Shown here one piece after another: positions 9,192 through 16,636 of a stretch of DNA of 33,229 nucleotides. Every line of letters starts with the position of its first letter. The stretch's first letter is position 1. The DNA lies in the IMG/VR virus record IMGVR_UViG_3300037189_029432, positions 1 through 33,229 of that record; one strand, 5' to 3'. Position numbers and translations under genes: made by a program. The notes under the pieces are model-generated. The model had not been told where the DNA came from, made no database searches, and was given only the letters and a program-made list of their open reading frames with translations. The DNA comes from a virus.

Positions 9192-10454
9192 TTAAAACGT
9201 TCCACCTGAAATTAATTGGGCTCTTAATTCTGCATTTACGGTAACCAATGGTTGCAAAGTATTAGTGTTGTTTATATCAATAATTTCAACACCATTAGCA
9301 GCTAAACCAAGAATGTTTAGTCCAGGTAAATACATACCAGTTGTAGAGTCTGAAATAAATGAAAAAGCTGGTGAGGCTGCTTCACCATCAACAGCATAAA
9401 AAATATTAGATGCTGTAGATGTTAACAAATACAGATTTTGACCGTCACTTAAAACCGTTGCAATATTGCCAGTCGCAACAACCAATGGTGGTTGTACGCT
9501 ACCTTCAATAACAAATTGCACATTGTAATCGGCATGACCTGTAGCATTAATTAAAATATAAATTTGAGTTGTTGCTGGTAAAGTTACAGTTAGCGTTTGT
9601 GTGCGAGAACCCGTTTGTGCAATGTAGTTTTGAATAATAGGCGCATAGGTAATTAAACTAAAAGTATTGCCAGGGATAGAATCCACATCATAAGTTGCTG
9701 ATGTAAATGTTACGTTTGCTGGAGAAGTCAGTCCAACCGTAATAAAGTTGCCAGAGTTAACGTCAAAAATAATATATCCAGAATCACCCGGGTTAGCAAC
9801 AATACTAGCTTGGCCGTTAATTAATGTAGGGCTTTGTGGAATAATAGTTAATGAACCTGTGCCGGCGTTCCTAAAACCAATGTACCATCCCGTAGATAAC
9901 GAACCAATAGTTGGCAACGGAAACATACCCGCGCCACTGTTCCATACAAATGTAGCAGCACGGCTTGCGTTGGTAATAGTTGGTGTCGTAGTAACGTTTA
10001 CAATATTTTGGGTGGTTGCCAATTTACCAGAAATAGTTGTTAATCCAGCGCCTTGCAACGTTGCCGCATCAGCATAAGATGTGCCAGCAGCAAACTCTAC
10101 GTTTGCCCAAGTACCGCCCAAAGAAGTGTTATTAGTAAGATAGAAGTAACGAGATTTACCAACAGCAACCGTAACCGATTGCCCACCATCTGCGTCCGTA
10201 ACCACAAAATCATTGAGGCCCAAATTTCGCATAAGGATGTCTGTTCCAAGCGAACCTTGAGTAGCATCAGGTAATAAGATGTTAAGATTGCCAAGAGTAG
10301 CAACACAATCCATAATACGGGAGGCAGGAACTTGTTGACCGTTAACGACAGCAGGCCAGACAAGCTGAGTGTCGGCACTAAATGAGAGAGCATAATAGGA
10401 TACGTCCGTTGGTAGGATAACGTCGCCAGTAAATGGGGATACAAATGTTGACAT
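9192..10454 (-). CDS. Tail fibre / appendage protein
   Basis: 420 residues, beta-rich and rich in Thr, Asn, Gly and Ile, with no enzymatic motif. The C-terminal segment SPAFSFISDSTTGMYLPG, followed by LGLAANGVEIIDI, matches the pattern common at the ends of phage fibre and spike subunits, in which a structure-tagged strand repeat precedes a trimerisation end. The N-terminus (FVSPFTGDVILPTDVSYYAL) may be the particle-binding part. It lies between the 206-residue adaptor-like gene (3 nt gap) and the nozzle-like gene (0 nt gap), so it likely attaches at the tail hub. Confidence 0.65.
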   Translation of the reverse strand: MSTFVSPFTGDVILPTDVSYYALSFSADTQLVWPAVVNGQQVPASRIMDCVATLGNLNILLPDATQGSLGTDILMRNLGLNDFVVTDADGGQSVTVAVGKSRYFYLTNNTSLGGTWANVEFAAGTSYADAATLQGAGLTTISGKLATTQNIVNVTTTPTITNASRAATFVWNSGAGMFPLPTIGSLSTGWYIGFRNAGTGSLTIIPQSPTLINGQASIVANPGDSGYIIFDVNSGNFITVGLTSPANVTFTSATYDVDSIPGNTFSLITYAPIIQNYIAQTGSRTQTLTVTLPATTQIYILINATGHADYNVQFVIEGSVQPPLVVATGNIATVLSDGQNLYLLTSTASNIFYAVDGEAASPAFSFISDSTTGMYLPGLNILGLAANGVEIIDINNTNTLQPLVTVNAELRAQLISGGTF

Positions 10455-10457
10455 ATT

Positions 10458-11078
10458 TTATGGTTCCTGAACCGTAGTGTTGCGATCAATACGGCGAGAG
10501 TTGTCTTCTTTTTTAAGTGCTGCTAAAGCGTCTGTGTAGTATTGTTTCCACACTGGCAATTTATCTAGTGCTTTTAAATACCCCTGAGCTTGTAATAATG
10601 TGCCAAATAACATCGCTTGTGGCGCTTCTCTTGTAAAAAGGTTTTGTTGGTTAGACGAATCTAACGGTTGAATTTCACTGTAATAAATAATTTCAACGGG
10701 GGTATCTGCATTTGGTGCAGGAGCAAACGCCCAATTGTTGTAGTCATATTCGCCGTAATACAAAACTTGACCTGGCGTTGATTCAGATTGATATTGTGCA
10801 ATATAATCTTGTGAACGCATTAAAATAGGTTTACCGTTTGCTTTCATAGAAGTTGTTTTTCTCCACCGCGCAGGTTTTGCAAGAACAACTTGGTTTTCCA
10901 ATAGTGTAGTTTCTACAACGGTAAGTTGCAAATACGTTTTTAGTTCAGCAGCAATTGCAGATTCTGCCAAACCAATTAAGCTTGGTATTTGAGCAATAAA
11001 CCCAACATCATTTCTTTCCATGTAGGAAATGACATCAGCTACTAAATTATCGTAAGTTTGAACGTATGCGTTGGTCAT
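10458..11078 (-). CDS. Head-tail adaptor-like protein (SU10/phiEco32-type)
   Basis: 206 residues. N-terminal helices (TYDNLVADVISYMERND, then IPSLIGLAESAIAAELKTYL) lead to a beta segment (VETTLLENQVVLAKPARWRK) and a C-terminal helical bundle ending in a charged tail. This order and the phrase QYQSESTPGQVLYYGEYDYN fit adaptor proteins of C3-type podoviruses, which join the portal to the tail nozzle. The ATG overlaps the upstream adaptor-like gene's stop by 4 nt (ATGA), implying coupled synthesis. The family name is from memory of the pattern; the structural role is more certain than the exact family. Confidence 0.65.
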   Translation of the reverse strand: MTNAYVQTYDNLVADVISYMERNDVGFIAQIPSLIGLAESAIAAELKTYLQLTVVETTLLENQVVLAKPARWRKTTSMKANGKPILMRSQDYIAQYQSESTPGQVLYYGEYDYNNWAFAPAPNADTPVEIIYYSEIQPLDSSNQQNLFTREAPQAMLFGTLLQAQGYLKALDKLPVWKQYYTDALAALKKEDNSRRIDRNTTVQEP

Positions 11079-12157
11079 CGTGTGTAGTAGCTAATATTGG
11101 GTTGGAAGTAAATAGGCGACTTATCGCGATCTTCTTCTTCAAATTCGGTACGTGCTTGCAATGCCAGTTTTTCCAAATATGCAACTCGATTTAAATCAAT
11201 TTGTGGCAACTGCATAGCCAGTTTGTGTGATAGGGCAGCTTGGAAGTATGGGATGACACGATCAGGCATATACAGTTCGTTTGTTAACGAACCTACATCT
11301 TGAGGTTGTAATTCCAGGATAAACGAAAATACTTGAAAGTTGTTATTTGGCACTGGCCACAAATACATTTCGGGCACAATCTGTCGATCAAACCAATATT
11401 GTAAAGTACGTTGACTTGGGAATTGTTTGTTTGGTAAAGAGAAGTAATCCGTACGATTAAGTCTTGCCATCGGAATAACTTGCTGGCTTTGAGCAAACTG
11501 AATTGATCTAAGCGAAAAGGTATTCCCAGTATCACGGTTATTTAGTCTATAGTAGTAAAACTGCTGCGATACGTTAATTGGAAAGTATGCCCAAGTTCTG
11601 TCTTTTAATGTGGTCTCTGGCAACGCTTGCCAAGTAACCCAATCAATGCCATCATTACTAACTTGAAAATCTAAATTATAAGTTGCTTCGCCAGTAATCG
11701 GTGCATAGCAGTTAAATCCAACATAGTAAATACGTTGCTGCCCGTCATATGCCACACCAAAATAGTTTTCAGCAAGTGTGGATGTAGCATGTAATTCTAA
11801 ATCACTATTGGTTTGCTGGTCAAACAAAATAGGAGAATCAATGTTGTCGATTGGAAGTGCTGCAGAGATGGTGGGGTTTACAATATAAACCCAATTGGCT
11901 TCTAATACATCCACGCAATTGGGCGGCATGTAAAGGACTTGCTGGTTGGTTTGTGGTCCCAACACTTCAATCTTTTGCAACCAAATATTGATGCCGCGGT
12001 TGACACTGTTTTGTAGGATGTAGAACAATGCTTGACGCCCAGCATTAACATACTCAGGCGTCATTTCTTCTGCCGTTTTACCGGCATCGCGATAAGCGTA
12101 CGAGATTAACTGATCAACAGTAATCTTGGTTTTATTGTACGTATCTGAATACGCCAT
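11075..12157 (-). CDS. Head-tail adaptor / tail protein with inserted beta-sandwich
   Basis: 360 residues. Residues 1-90 (helices TVDQLISYAYRDAG and EYVNAGRQALFYILQNSVNRG, then strands up to YMPPNCVDVLEANWV) and residues 245-360 (YWFDRQIVPEMYLWPVP, then long helices to the end) resemble the two halves of an adaptor-type protein. Residues about 115-225 between them look like a discoidin (F5/8C)-type beta-sandwich: LDFQVSNDGIDWVTWQAL, then WAYFPINVSQQFYYYRLN and FSLRSIQF. The insertion could bind sugars or decorate the collar. The gene starts 1 nt after the 55-residue gene and ends in an ATGA overlap with the next adaptor. Both assignments are pattern-based. Confidence 0.6.
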   Translation of the reverse strand: MAYSDTYNKTKITVDQLISYAYRDAGKTAEEMTPEYVNAGRQALFYILQNSVNRGINIWLQKIEVLGPQTNQQVLYMPPNCVDVLEANWVYIVNPTISAALPIDNIDSPILFDQQTNSDLELHATSTLAENYFGVAYDGQQRIYYVGFNCYAPITGEATYNLDFQVSNDGIDWVTWQALPETTLKDRTWAYFPINVSQQFYYYRLNNRDTGNTFSLRSIQFAQSQQVIPMARLNRTDYFSLPNKQFPSQRTLQYWFDRQIVPEMYLWPVPNNNFQVFSFILELQPQDVGSLTNELYMPDRVIPYFQAALSHKLAMQLPQIDLNRVAYLEKLALQARTEFEEEDRDKSPIYFQPNISYYTR

Positions 12158-12158
12158 A

Positions 12159-12326
12159 TTACCTTCCGCGGCCAGCGGCTCGTTTCATTACTTTTTGGGG
12201 TAATTTATTGCTAGCTGGGCCAGCTTTAACAAATTCTTTGCCAACCTTTTTAGGAATACCAAGAGTAGATTTACCAGCGGCCGCAGCGTACATTGCTGCT
12301 TGTTGATCTTTTGATTTGTATGGCAT
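12159..12326 (-). CDS. Small basic phage protein (55 residues)
   Basis: A 55-residue frame starting [18 protein letters not shown] and ending RAAGRGR. It is very basic (Lys/Arg-rich) with an Ala-rich helix near the start. It fills the space between the 190-residue gene (TAATG overlap at 12326-12328) and the adaptor-like gene (1 nt gap), which supports real translation. Short MPYKS-type proteins are recurrent in phage structural regions, with no known function that I can name. DNA binding or an internal virion role is possible from charge alone. Confidence 0.7.
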   Translation of the reverse strand: MPYKSKDQQAAMYAAAAGKSTLGIPKKVGKEFVKAGPASNKLPQKVMKRAAGRGR

Positions 12327-12898
12327 TAGCAGACCTTTCCGCCTCTTCTGTAAGGATTTCCAAGGGCGTCCATGCGACCTTCTGCCATGCCTTTGCGGGC
12401 TGCATCACCACGGGAACCAAAAGCTTCGTAATCAGCGGCAGCTTCTTTTTTCTTTGCTGCAGCTTTATTTTGATCATAAAATTTTTGTTGAGAGACTGTA
12501 GCACCTGCTTGAACAGAACCGCCAGTTGCATAGGCTTTGCCTCCACCACATAACATTTCTGGTTTTTGGCGCTTGGTATTGGCGATATCTTTAATGTCTT
12601 TACCGGACTTTTTAGCTGCATATTGGTTTTCCACCATGCCACCAGTTTTGTATTTGCGTACGGTGCCGCAGTCTTTTTTGGCGCGACCACCTTTTTTGAG
12701 TTTGGAAAGGTCTGTGTGCTCACCTTTATGTTCTTGCTTGTCATGCATAGAAAAAGCTTTTTTGACAATCTTTTTGTCCTGGGCTACATCCTCACTCATT
12801 TCTTTTTTCTCAGAATGACGTGATTTATAAACAGCGCCGCCTTCTTTGTAGCAGGGCAAATTTTTTGCCATTTTTGGATTTGTTTTGAAGCCTTCCAT
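12326..12898 (-). CDS. Lys-rich protein of unknown function, first gene after promoter copy 2
   Basis: 190 residues from the ATG at 12898, chosen because AAAGGAAC lies just upstream and because the longer frame to 13015 would run back through the promoter-like element and into the lysozyme gene. The protein is highly basic, with Gly-Gly turns separating short blocks: [41 protein letters not shown]. The region [20 protein letters not shown] is helical and charged. Similar Lys/Gly-turn proteins occur in aquatic phages without assigned function. Abundance in virions or nucleic-acid binding is plausible from composition only. Confidence 0.7.
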   Translation of the reverse strand: MEGFKTNPKMAKNLPCYKEGGAVYKSRHSEKKEMSEDVAQDKKIVKKAFSMHDKQEHKGEHTDLSKLKKGGRAKKDCGTVRKYKTGGMVENQYAAKKSGKDIKDIANTKRQKPEMLCGGGKAYATGGSVQAGATVSQQKFYDQNKAAAKKKEAAADYEAFGSRGDAARKGMAEGRMDALGNPYRRGGKVC

Positions 12899-12919
12899 GA
12901 TAGTTCCTTTAAGTTGTCC

Positions 12920-12956
12920 TATATACACTAATGCAAAAATAAAGCAATTTACGCCC
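12920..12956 (-). promoter_or_regulatory. Promoter-like element, copy 2 of 3
   Basis: Minus-strand order GGGCG, 13 nt, TTTTGCATTAGT, 3 nt, TATA, exactly as in the other two copies. Its upstream block overlaps the last codons of the lysozyme gene, and its TATA ends 21 nt before the ATG of the 190-residue gene, whose ribosome site AAAGGAAC lies between. This makes it the probable start of the adaptor/nozzle transcription unit. Confidence 0.7.
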
Positions 12957-13467
12957 CTAAAAACAGCGCTCTTTCTCGTTCCCGGCGTTTTTGTAAGACT
13001 GCCGGTTTGTTCCACATCAAAATAGCATCCGCGGCCCCTGGAAGGTCATTAGCGTTAATTCGCTTGACTACGGTAGAGTTCTTAAAGGCAGTGCCCCCAA
13101 TATTGAAGCACAGGCTGTATAGGGCGTCAAATTGGTTCTGCTGAAGGGGTACCTTCACCGAGTTCTCTACGGCCTCACTACACCACTTTAAATCGCTTTT
13201 AAGTAGGTCTTCTACTTGTTCGTCTGTCAGGGTGGCTGTAATCAGGTGCTGTTCATCGGATTTGATAAGGTGGCCTACGCCAATTGTCCAAAGTCCTTTA
13301 GAGTCCTTGTATGCTTTGTTACGGGCGCCTTCTTCCTTGGTAATAAAGGAAAGGGTAGATTTTGCTATTGCCATGATATCTTCTTCAATATGGGTGTAAC
13401 GATTTGTGAAGTGGATTACTGCGGCCACGCCCAGAACCCACAGCAGTACTGCTATGAATTTTTTCAT
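12949..13467 (-). CDS. Endolysin: T4-type lysozyme (GH24) with N-terminal signal-anchor
   Basis: 172 residues. It cleaves the glycan backbone of peptidoglycan. The catalytic triad aligns with T4 lysozyme: E46 in TKEEGARNKAYKD, D55 nine residues later, and T61 in LWTIGVGH, giving the E-8-D-5-T spacing. Residues 4-20 form a weakly hydrophobic Ala/Val/Leu segment, after MKK, that fits a signal-anchor-release domain: the enzyme would be exported by Sec, held in the membrane, and released later. A strong ribosome site (AAGGAG) precedes the ATG. It follows three small membrane-protein genes, as expected in a lysis cassette. An internal start at M32 would give a soluble form; I see no strong reason to prefer it. 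Confidence 0.92.
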   Translation of the reverse strand: MKKFIAVLLWVLGVAAVIHFTNRYTHIEEDIMAIAKSTLSFITKEEGARNKAYKDSKGLWTIGVGHLIKSDEQHLITATLTDEQVEDLLKSDLKWCSEAVENSVKVPLQQNQFDALYSLCFNIGGTAFKNSTVVKRINANDLPGAADAILMWNKPAVLQKRRERERALFLGA

Positions 13468-13508
13468 TTTTACTCCTTACTTTGCGCTAGTATATCGCAA
13501 ATCGGGGT

Positions 13509-13913
13509 TTATTCTTTTGATTTTTCTTTCATGTCTATAATTTTCTCTAGCGTACGACCGCCAAAATAAAAAGACATAATAAGCATACCCCATTGGCCAA
13601 GCAGCTCAACGTACTTGGTATTGGTGTCCATATGAAAAGCGGACATCATGGCAAATACAAAATACCCTGCTAGAATTGCTATAAGGGTCATTGGTCTAAT
13701 GTTTTTAGATAACCAAGAATCGGATGTCATATCCGCTTGCTGACGTTTTGTCAATTCTTGGGCTTCGTTAATGTCAGCTTGGATGTCCGCTAATTTGCCG
13801 TCTTGGGCTAGTTTAGCTAACTCTAACTGAGCTTGTGCTTTTTGTGCTGGGTCAGGAATAAGCTTGTCAACCAGCTTCATTCCTACGCCAATGATGTCAT
13901 CAATTCCTAACAT
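13509..13913 (-). CDS. Holin of the 3TM type (GTA_holin_3TM-like)
   Basis: 134 residues. A charged amphipathic N-terminus (DKLIPDPAQKAQAQLELAKL) is followed by SWLSKNIRPMTLIAILAGYFVFAM, a membrane segment whose start (xSxxRPxT) is typical of this holin family. A second hydrophobic segment, GQWGMLIMSFYFGGRTLEKI, follows, and the protein ends in a charged tail. Holins set the time of lysis by permeabilising or depolarising the inner membrane. The gene ends 41 nt before the lysozyme gene; that gap contains an inverted pair TTTGCG/CGCAAA. Its ATG abuts the upstream gene's stop (TAATG). Confidence 0.85.
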   Translation of the reverse strand: MLGIDDIIGVGMKLVDKLIPDPAQKAQAQLELAKLAQDGKLADIQADINEAQELTKRQQADMTSDSWLSKNIRPMTLIAILAGYFVFAMMSAFHMDTNTKYVELLGQWGMLIMSFYFGGRTLEKIIDMKEKSKE

Positions 13914-14275
13914 TATTTTTTACCAACAACAGTTTCGTGCTCACCTTTTTTAACCACAACTTTGTCACCATGAACTTCAACGCTCATTGGGTCGCGGTCA
14001 GCCATACCGTCTAAACGTGAAATAAGTTCTTTCATAATTTCAAACTCAGGCTTCTCTTGTTTAGGATTAGCACCGGCCACACCATTAAGCATAGAAATTA
14101 AAGCGGTTAAAGAAGCACCAAGCAAGCCCATTACCGCAGCCATCTTGCCTTCTTCAAGCACAATAGAAGCGCCCACACCCATCGCCACAATAATGGTAAT
14201 GTACACTAGGCCATGTTTGCCAATTGCTTTGCCAGCAACTTCTTTGGCGGTTTCAATGTATGTTTGTTGTTCCAT
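13913..14275 (-). CDS. Membrane protein, possible second holin
   Basis: 120 residues with two hydrophobic segments (about 22-40, GLVYITIIVAMGVGASIVL, and 45-65, MAAVMGLLGASLTALISML) and a charged C-terminal half with a helix (EIMKELISRLDGM) and a beta-like end (VEVHGDKVVVKKGEHETVV). Size, topology and placement between a coiled-coil membrane protein and the 3TM holin suggest a holin or antiholin. No family is firmly recognised. It overlaps the next gene by 1 nt (TAATG) and sits 1 nt after the upstream one. Confidence 0.65.
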   Translation of the reverse strand: MEQQTYIETAKEVAGKAIGKHGLVYITIIVAMGVGASIVLEEGKMAAVMGLLGASLTALISMLNGVAGANPKQEKPEFEIMKELISRLDGMADRDPMSVEVHGDKVVVKKGEHETVVGKK

Positions 14276-14276
14276 G

Positions 14277-14486
14277 TTATTTCATCCAGTGGTGAGTTAT
14301 ATATCCGACAAGCGCTGAGACGGCAGACACAACAGCCATGCCAGCAAAAAATCCGCCTTTGGAACGGTTGGCAAGTTCAAGAAGCTCTTCCATGCCAGCT
14401 TCAAGCTTATCAATCTTCTTTTCCATTGCCTCTACTTGGGCAACTAATTTTCCGTATTTGTATGGATCGGGGAATTGTTCGTTCAT
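14277..14486 (-). CDS. XhlA-like coiled-coil membrane protein
   Basis: 69 residues. An N-terminal heptad-patterned helix (KLVAQVEAMEKKIDKLEAGM, about 13-32, extending to 40) is followed by one membrane segment (GFFAGMAVVSAVSALVGYI) and a short His/Lys tail. This order matches hemolysin XhlA-type lysis accessory proteins in phages. In this cassette it may assist the holins. The match is architectural only. Confidence 0.65.
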   Translation of the reverse strand: MNEQFPDPYKYGKLVAQVEAMEKKIDKLEAGMEELLELANRSKGGFFAGMAVVSAVSALVGYITHHWMK

Positions 14487-14496
14487 ATTATTTTTT

Positions 14497-14763
14497 TTAA
14501 ATAGATTTTTGTCTAGCTTCTACTTCCATTGGGTTGTTCCAATAGCCGTATTTAAAGTTGTAATACAGGTACTTTGCGTAAAAACCAATAGCACCCAACT
14601 TCTTATACTGTTCCCAGTGAACTAGCTCATGGTTTCTAAGAGTTGTTTCGTTCATGCGCTCTTTGAGTATGTAAATACCAAATGGGGGCAAAGTAATACC
14701 AGCATAACCAGTACGCACTAAGAATAACTTAACTAGGTGTTTGGCTTCTTTAATCATATCCAT
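14497..14763 (-). CDS. Mini-protein with HExxH metalloprotease-like motif
   Basis: 88 residues. NHELVHWEQYKKLG (44-57) carries the HExxH zinc/catalytic motif, and NPMEVEARQKS near the C-terminus offers the glutamate ligand expected in a gluzincin. The aromatic segment between (FYAKYLYYNFKYGYW) may contact membrane or substrate. It begins in a TAATG overlap with the upstream tail protein and precedes the lysis genes by 10 nt. The protein is very short for a protease, so it may be a minimal peptidase, a cell-wall enzyme or a zinc-binding structural protein. Similar short HExxH proteins exist in bacteria and phages; their role is not established to my knowledge. Confidence 0.7.
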   Translation of the reverse strand: MDMIKEAKHLVKLFLVRTGYAGITLPPFGIYILKERMNETTLRNHELVHWEQYKKLGAIGFYAKYLYYNFKYGYWNNPMEVEARQKSI

Positions 14764-15374
14764 TAAGGGTTATCACCCTGAGCACGTATATAGTATCCAC
14801 GTGATATTGTTGCAAGTGTTGAAATATTGCGAATTTCTATGGTGCCATAAGAATATACTTCATAGTAATAGGAATCAGCTAATATAAGTCGATTACTTGA
14901 AAGTGTGTACCAAGGTGTTGTAGTAGCTGAAGAGTAAGTAACACCAGCAACTGTAAATGTTCCACCGTCAGTATAAACAGAAGACATAACTACCCTAAAT
15001 TCATAAGAAGAACCAACGCCTCCAGTTAAAGGGCTTCCCCAAGCGGTTGGACCTCTATCGGTTGCTTCGTTAAATCTAGTATTTCTAATTATTGAACCAT
15101 CGGTGTTAATATATATTTGAGAATAAGTCATACCAATGACTTGAGTATTAAGATAAAAGTCATCCCCGTTATTAAAAGCAAGTGTGAAGTTAGCGCTTGG
15201 TCCAGTTCCATAAAAACTATTCATGGATATCGCGCCACTTGAAAAAGTAAACGGTCCACCACTTGCTGTGTAATAAGTAGTGCCTCTGTAAGCGTTTAAA
15301 TTACGACCACGACCAAACACATTATTGATGTCGTTTAGTGAAATTGCGCCAGAGCTAGGTAAATATGTTGCCAT
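14763..15374 (-). CDS. Tail-associated structural protein
   Basis: 203 residues. The N-terminus contains two copies of a phage surface-protein motif, SGAISLNDINNVFGRG (8-23) and SGAISMNSFYGTG (46-58), seen at the start of many tail and fibre-tip proteins. The remaining 140 residues are beta-rich with many Thr/Ser/Tyr and no catalytic motif. It is the last gene of the fibre/appendage block before the HExxH protein. Likely role is a small tip or accessory protein bound to the tail. No strong ribosome site: AAGGA lies about 15 nt upstream. Confidence 0.65.
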   Translation of the reverse strand: MATYLPSSGAISLNDINNVFGRGRNLNAYRGTTYYTASGGPFTFSSGAISMNSFYGTGPSANFTLAFNNGDDFYLNTQVIGMTYSQIYINTDGSIIRNTRFNEATDRGPTAWGSPLTGGVGSSYEFRVVMSSVYTDGGTFTVAGVTYSSATTTPWYTLSSNRLILADSYYYEVYSYGTIEIRNISTLATISRGYYIRAQGDNP

Positions 15375-15379
15375 AAGTT

Positions 15380-15661
15380 TTAATACTTTCCTTCAGCAAA
15401 TACATTAACAAATACAGTCCCGTCTTCTAGTGCTTCAATTTCGTGCCATTCGCCCGCGGGAAGATTGAGAGGTTGGCTATCTTTATTGATTGTGTAACTA
15501 CGACCTTCAAGACTTACTAAACAAGACCCCGCGTTGCACATAGTTGCATGAGAATAGCTGTGTTGGTGTTTCGGTAATCCTTGACCTTTATCGGCGTGGT
15601 ACACATTAAGTTGTGCACCATCGTAGGTAAAACTATGTTTTAAAAATGCTTGCTGAACCAT
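15380..15661 (-). CDS. Cupin-fold protein
   Basis: 93 residues forming a single small beta-barrel. Cupin motif 1 is visible as GLPKHQHSYSHATMCNAG (H32, H34, H38), and motif 2 as LPAGEWHEIEAL (PxGxxH, H73), giving a plausible metal site. Small cupins can be enzymes (isomerase, dioxygenase) or binding proteins, and the activity cannot be read here. It lies among tail genes and shortly after a 2-oxoglutarate dioxygenase gene. Its start lies inside the end of the 58-residue gene (29-nt overlap). Confidence 0.8.
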   Translation of the reverse strand: MVQQAFLKHSFTYDGAQLNVYHADKGQGLPKHQHSYSHATMCNAGSCLVSLEGRSYTINKDSQPLNLPAGEWHEIEALEDGTVFVNVFAEGKY

Positions 15662-15809
15662 TTTCTTGTTCCGTTTTAACAGGCATCCATTTTCCGGTAT
15701 ACTTCATTTGTGTATTTATATAACGCACTTGCATTTCAAATTTTTTGTTTTCTTTTTGAAAAATTCGAAATTCAGGTGTTGAATTAGGATAAATACCGTA
15801 AATCGTCAT
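15633..15809 (-). CDS. Small hypothetical protein (58 residues)
   Basis: A 58-residue frame (starting MTIYGIYPNSTPEFRIFQKE, with MQVRYINTQMKYTGKWMPV further on). It is supported by context: its ATG overlaps the upstream stop by 4 nt (ATGA), and it fills what would otherwise be a 144-nt gap in a tightly packed operon. It overlaps the cupin gene by 29 nt. The mix of Trp, Tyr, Lys and Gln and the GKWMPV turn suggest a small beta/alpha protein. No family recognised. Confidence 0.65.
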   Translation of the reverse strand: MTIYGIYPNSTPEFRIFQKENKKFEMQVRYINTQMKYTGKWMPVKTEQENGSASIFKT

Positions 15810-16069
15810 GCTTGTTGTGTGCCGTTAGTAGCTGGTTGGTCTAATCCAACAGGTGGAGTGTAATAAGGATTTTCTTCCCACGATTTTATTGGACCATAAA
15901 GTTCAGCTTTTGCATTAAAACATAATTGACGACCGTAATCCATATCATCATAAGGAGTTGCTGTAAACGGCAATTCTTCCGCCATTTCTTCAAATTTAAC
16001 CGTTAAAAAAACAGTCACATTGTCGGGGTCGTTGTAAAAAGGGTTTTTAGCGTATTGAATAGTTAACAT
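15806..16069 (-). CDS. Conserved small phage protein
   Basis: 87 residues: QYAKNPFYNDPDNVTVFLTV, then KFEEMAEELPFTATPYDDMD and YGRQLCFNAKAELYGPI. This pattern (strand of bound variables, PFTAT, then a helix with YGP) recurs in small proteins next to phage tail-fibre genes, where a role in fibre assembly has been supposed. The C-terminus is a flexible Pro/Gln-rich tail. It starts 3 nt after the dioxygenase gene and is coupled to the 58-residue gene by ATGA. Function unknown. Confidence 0.7.
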   Translation of the reverse strand: MLTIQYAKNPFYNDPDNVTVFLTVKFEEMAEELPFTATPYDDMDYGRQLCFNAKAELYGPIKSWEENPYYTPPVGLDQPATNGTQQA

Positions 16070-16072
16070 ATT

Positions 16073-16621
16073 TTATTTAAACTCTGGTCCATTAATCCAC
16101 ATTGTTGAAGTATATCTTATTCCTGAAGTTACTGGGGTTACACGATGCTCTATAAACGAAGGAAACGCAATTACAGAACCTTTTTTTAAAGGCGCAGTGT
16201 ATTCTTGTCTTTCAAATCGTAATTGTAGCTCACCACCTTCAAATTCAGATGGGTCATTCATAAGACAAACCACAGTTACTTTGCGATCGTATCCCCTAGC
16301 AGACAATAGGAATGTATCGATATGCCAATTGTAATGTTGCCCAGGACCATACTGAGCAAATTGCACGGCTTCAAAATTATTCAAATCAAAGTTCCACCGA
16401 CACTCTGTATTGCCTTTTAAACCATATTGGTGCATAATTAAACCAAACCAATGTTCTTTACCAGCAAAATGAACCGTGGTGTCTCGATTAGTTTTATCAG
16501 CAACTTCACCATTGGCGCCCATTACCGCGTCTTTTGACGGAATGTTTTTAAGTTCTTCAATTGCTTTATTACATTCTTCTTCCGAAATTTGTCCAAGATA
16601 CCAAATTGGTAAATGCGCCAA
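16073..16621 (-). CDS. 2-oxoglutarate/Fe(II)-dependent dioxygenase (prolyl-4-hydroxylase-like)
   Basis: 182 residues. The family hydroxylates a substrate using Fe(II), O2 and 2-oxoglutarate. The iron triad is H100 and D102 (HYNWHIDTF) and H159 (FIEHRVTPV), with R169 (GIRYTSTMWI) placed to bind 2-oxoglutarate. The double-stranded beta-helix core and the GGELQLRF turn (129-136) match the P4Hc group. The start is a TTG at 16621 preceded by AAAGGA at normal spacing; the next in-frame Met (34) would remove the N-terminal helix. It is 15 nt downstream of a collagen-like fibre gene with Gly-Pro-Thr repeats, so that fibre is the obvious candidate substrate, but this is inference. Confidence 0.9.
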   Translation of the reverse strand: MAHLPIWYLGQISEEECNKAIEELKNIPSKDAVMGANGEVADKTNRDTTVHFAGKEHWFGLIMHQYGLKGNTECRWNFDLNNFEAVQFAQYGPGQHYNWHIDTFLLSARGYDRKVTVVCLMNDPSEFEGGELQLRFERQEYTAPLKKGSVIAFPSFIEHRVTPVTSGIRYTSTMWINGPEFK

Positions 16622-16636
16622 AATTTTTTCCTTTAA

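Noticed and set aside
12899-13015. N-terminal extension of the 190-residue protein (start at 13015)
   Set aside because: It would overlap the lysozyme gene and the promoter-like element, whereas the ATG at 12898 has a good ribosome site.
13468-13508. Fourth copy of the promoter-like element before the lysozyme gene
   Set aside because: The minus strand here has TTTGCGATATACTAG with an inverted TTTGCG/CGCAAA pair, but it lacks GGGCG at the right distance and the TTTTGCATTAGT block.
14277-14486. Spanin (inner-membrane i-spanin)
   Set aside because: The membrane segment is at the C-terminal end and the coiled coil is N-terminal, the reverse of an i-spanin, and no lipobox-bearing partner was found nearby.
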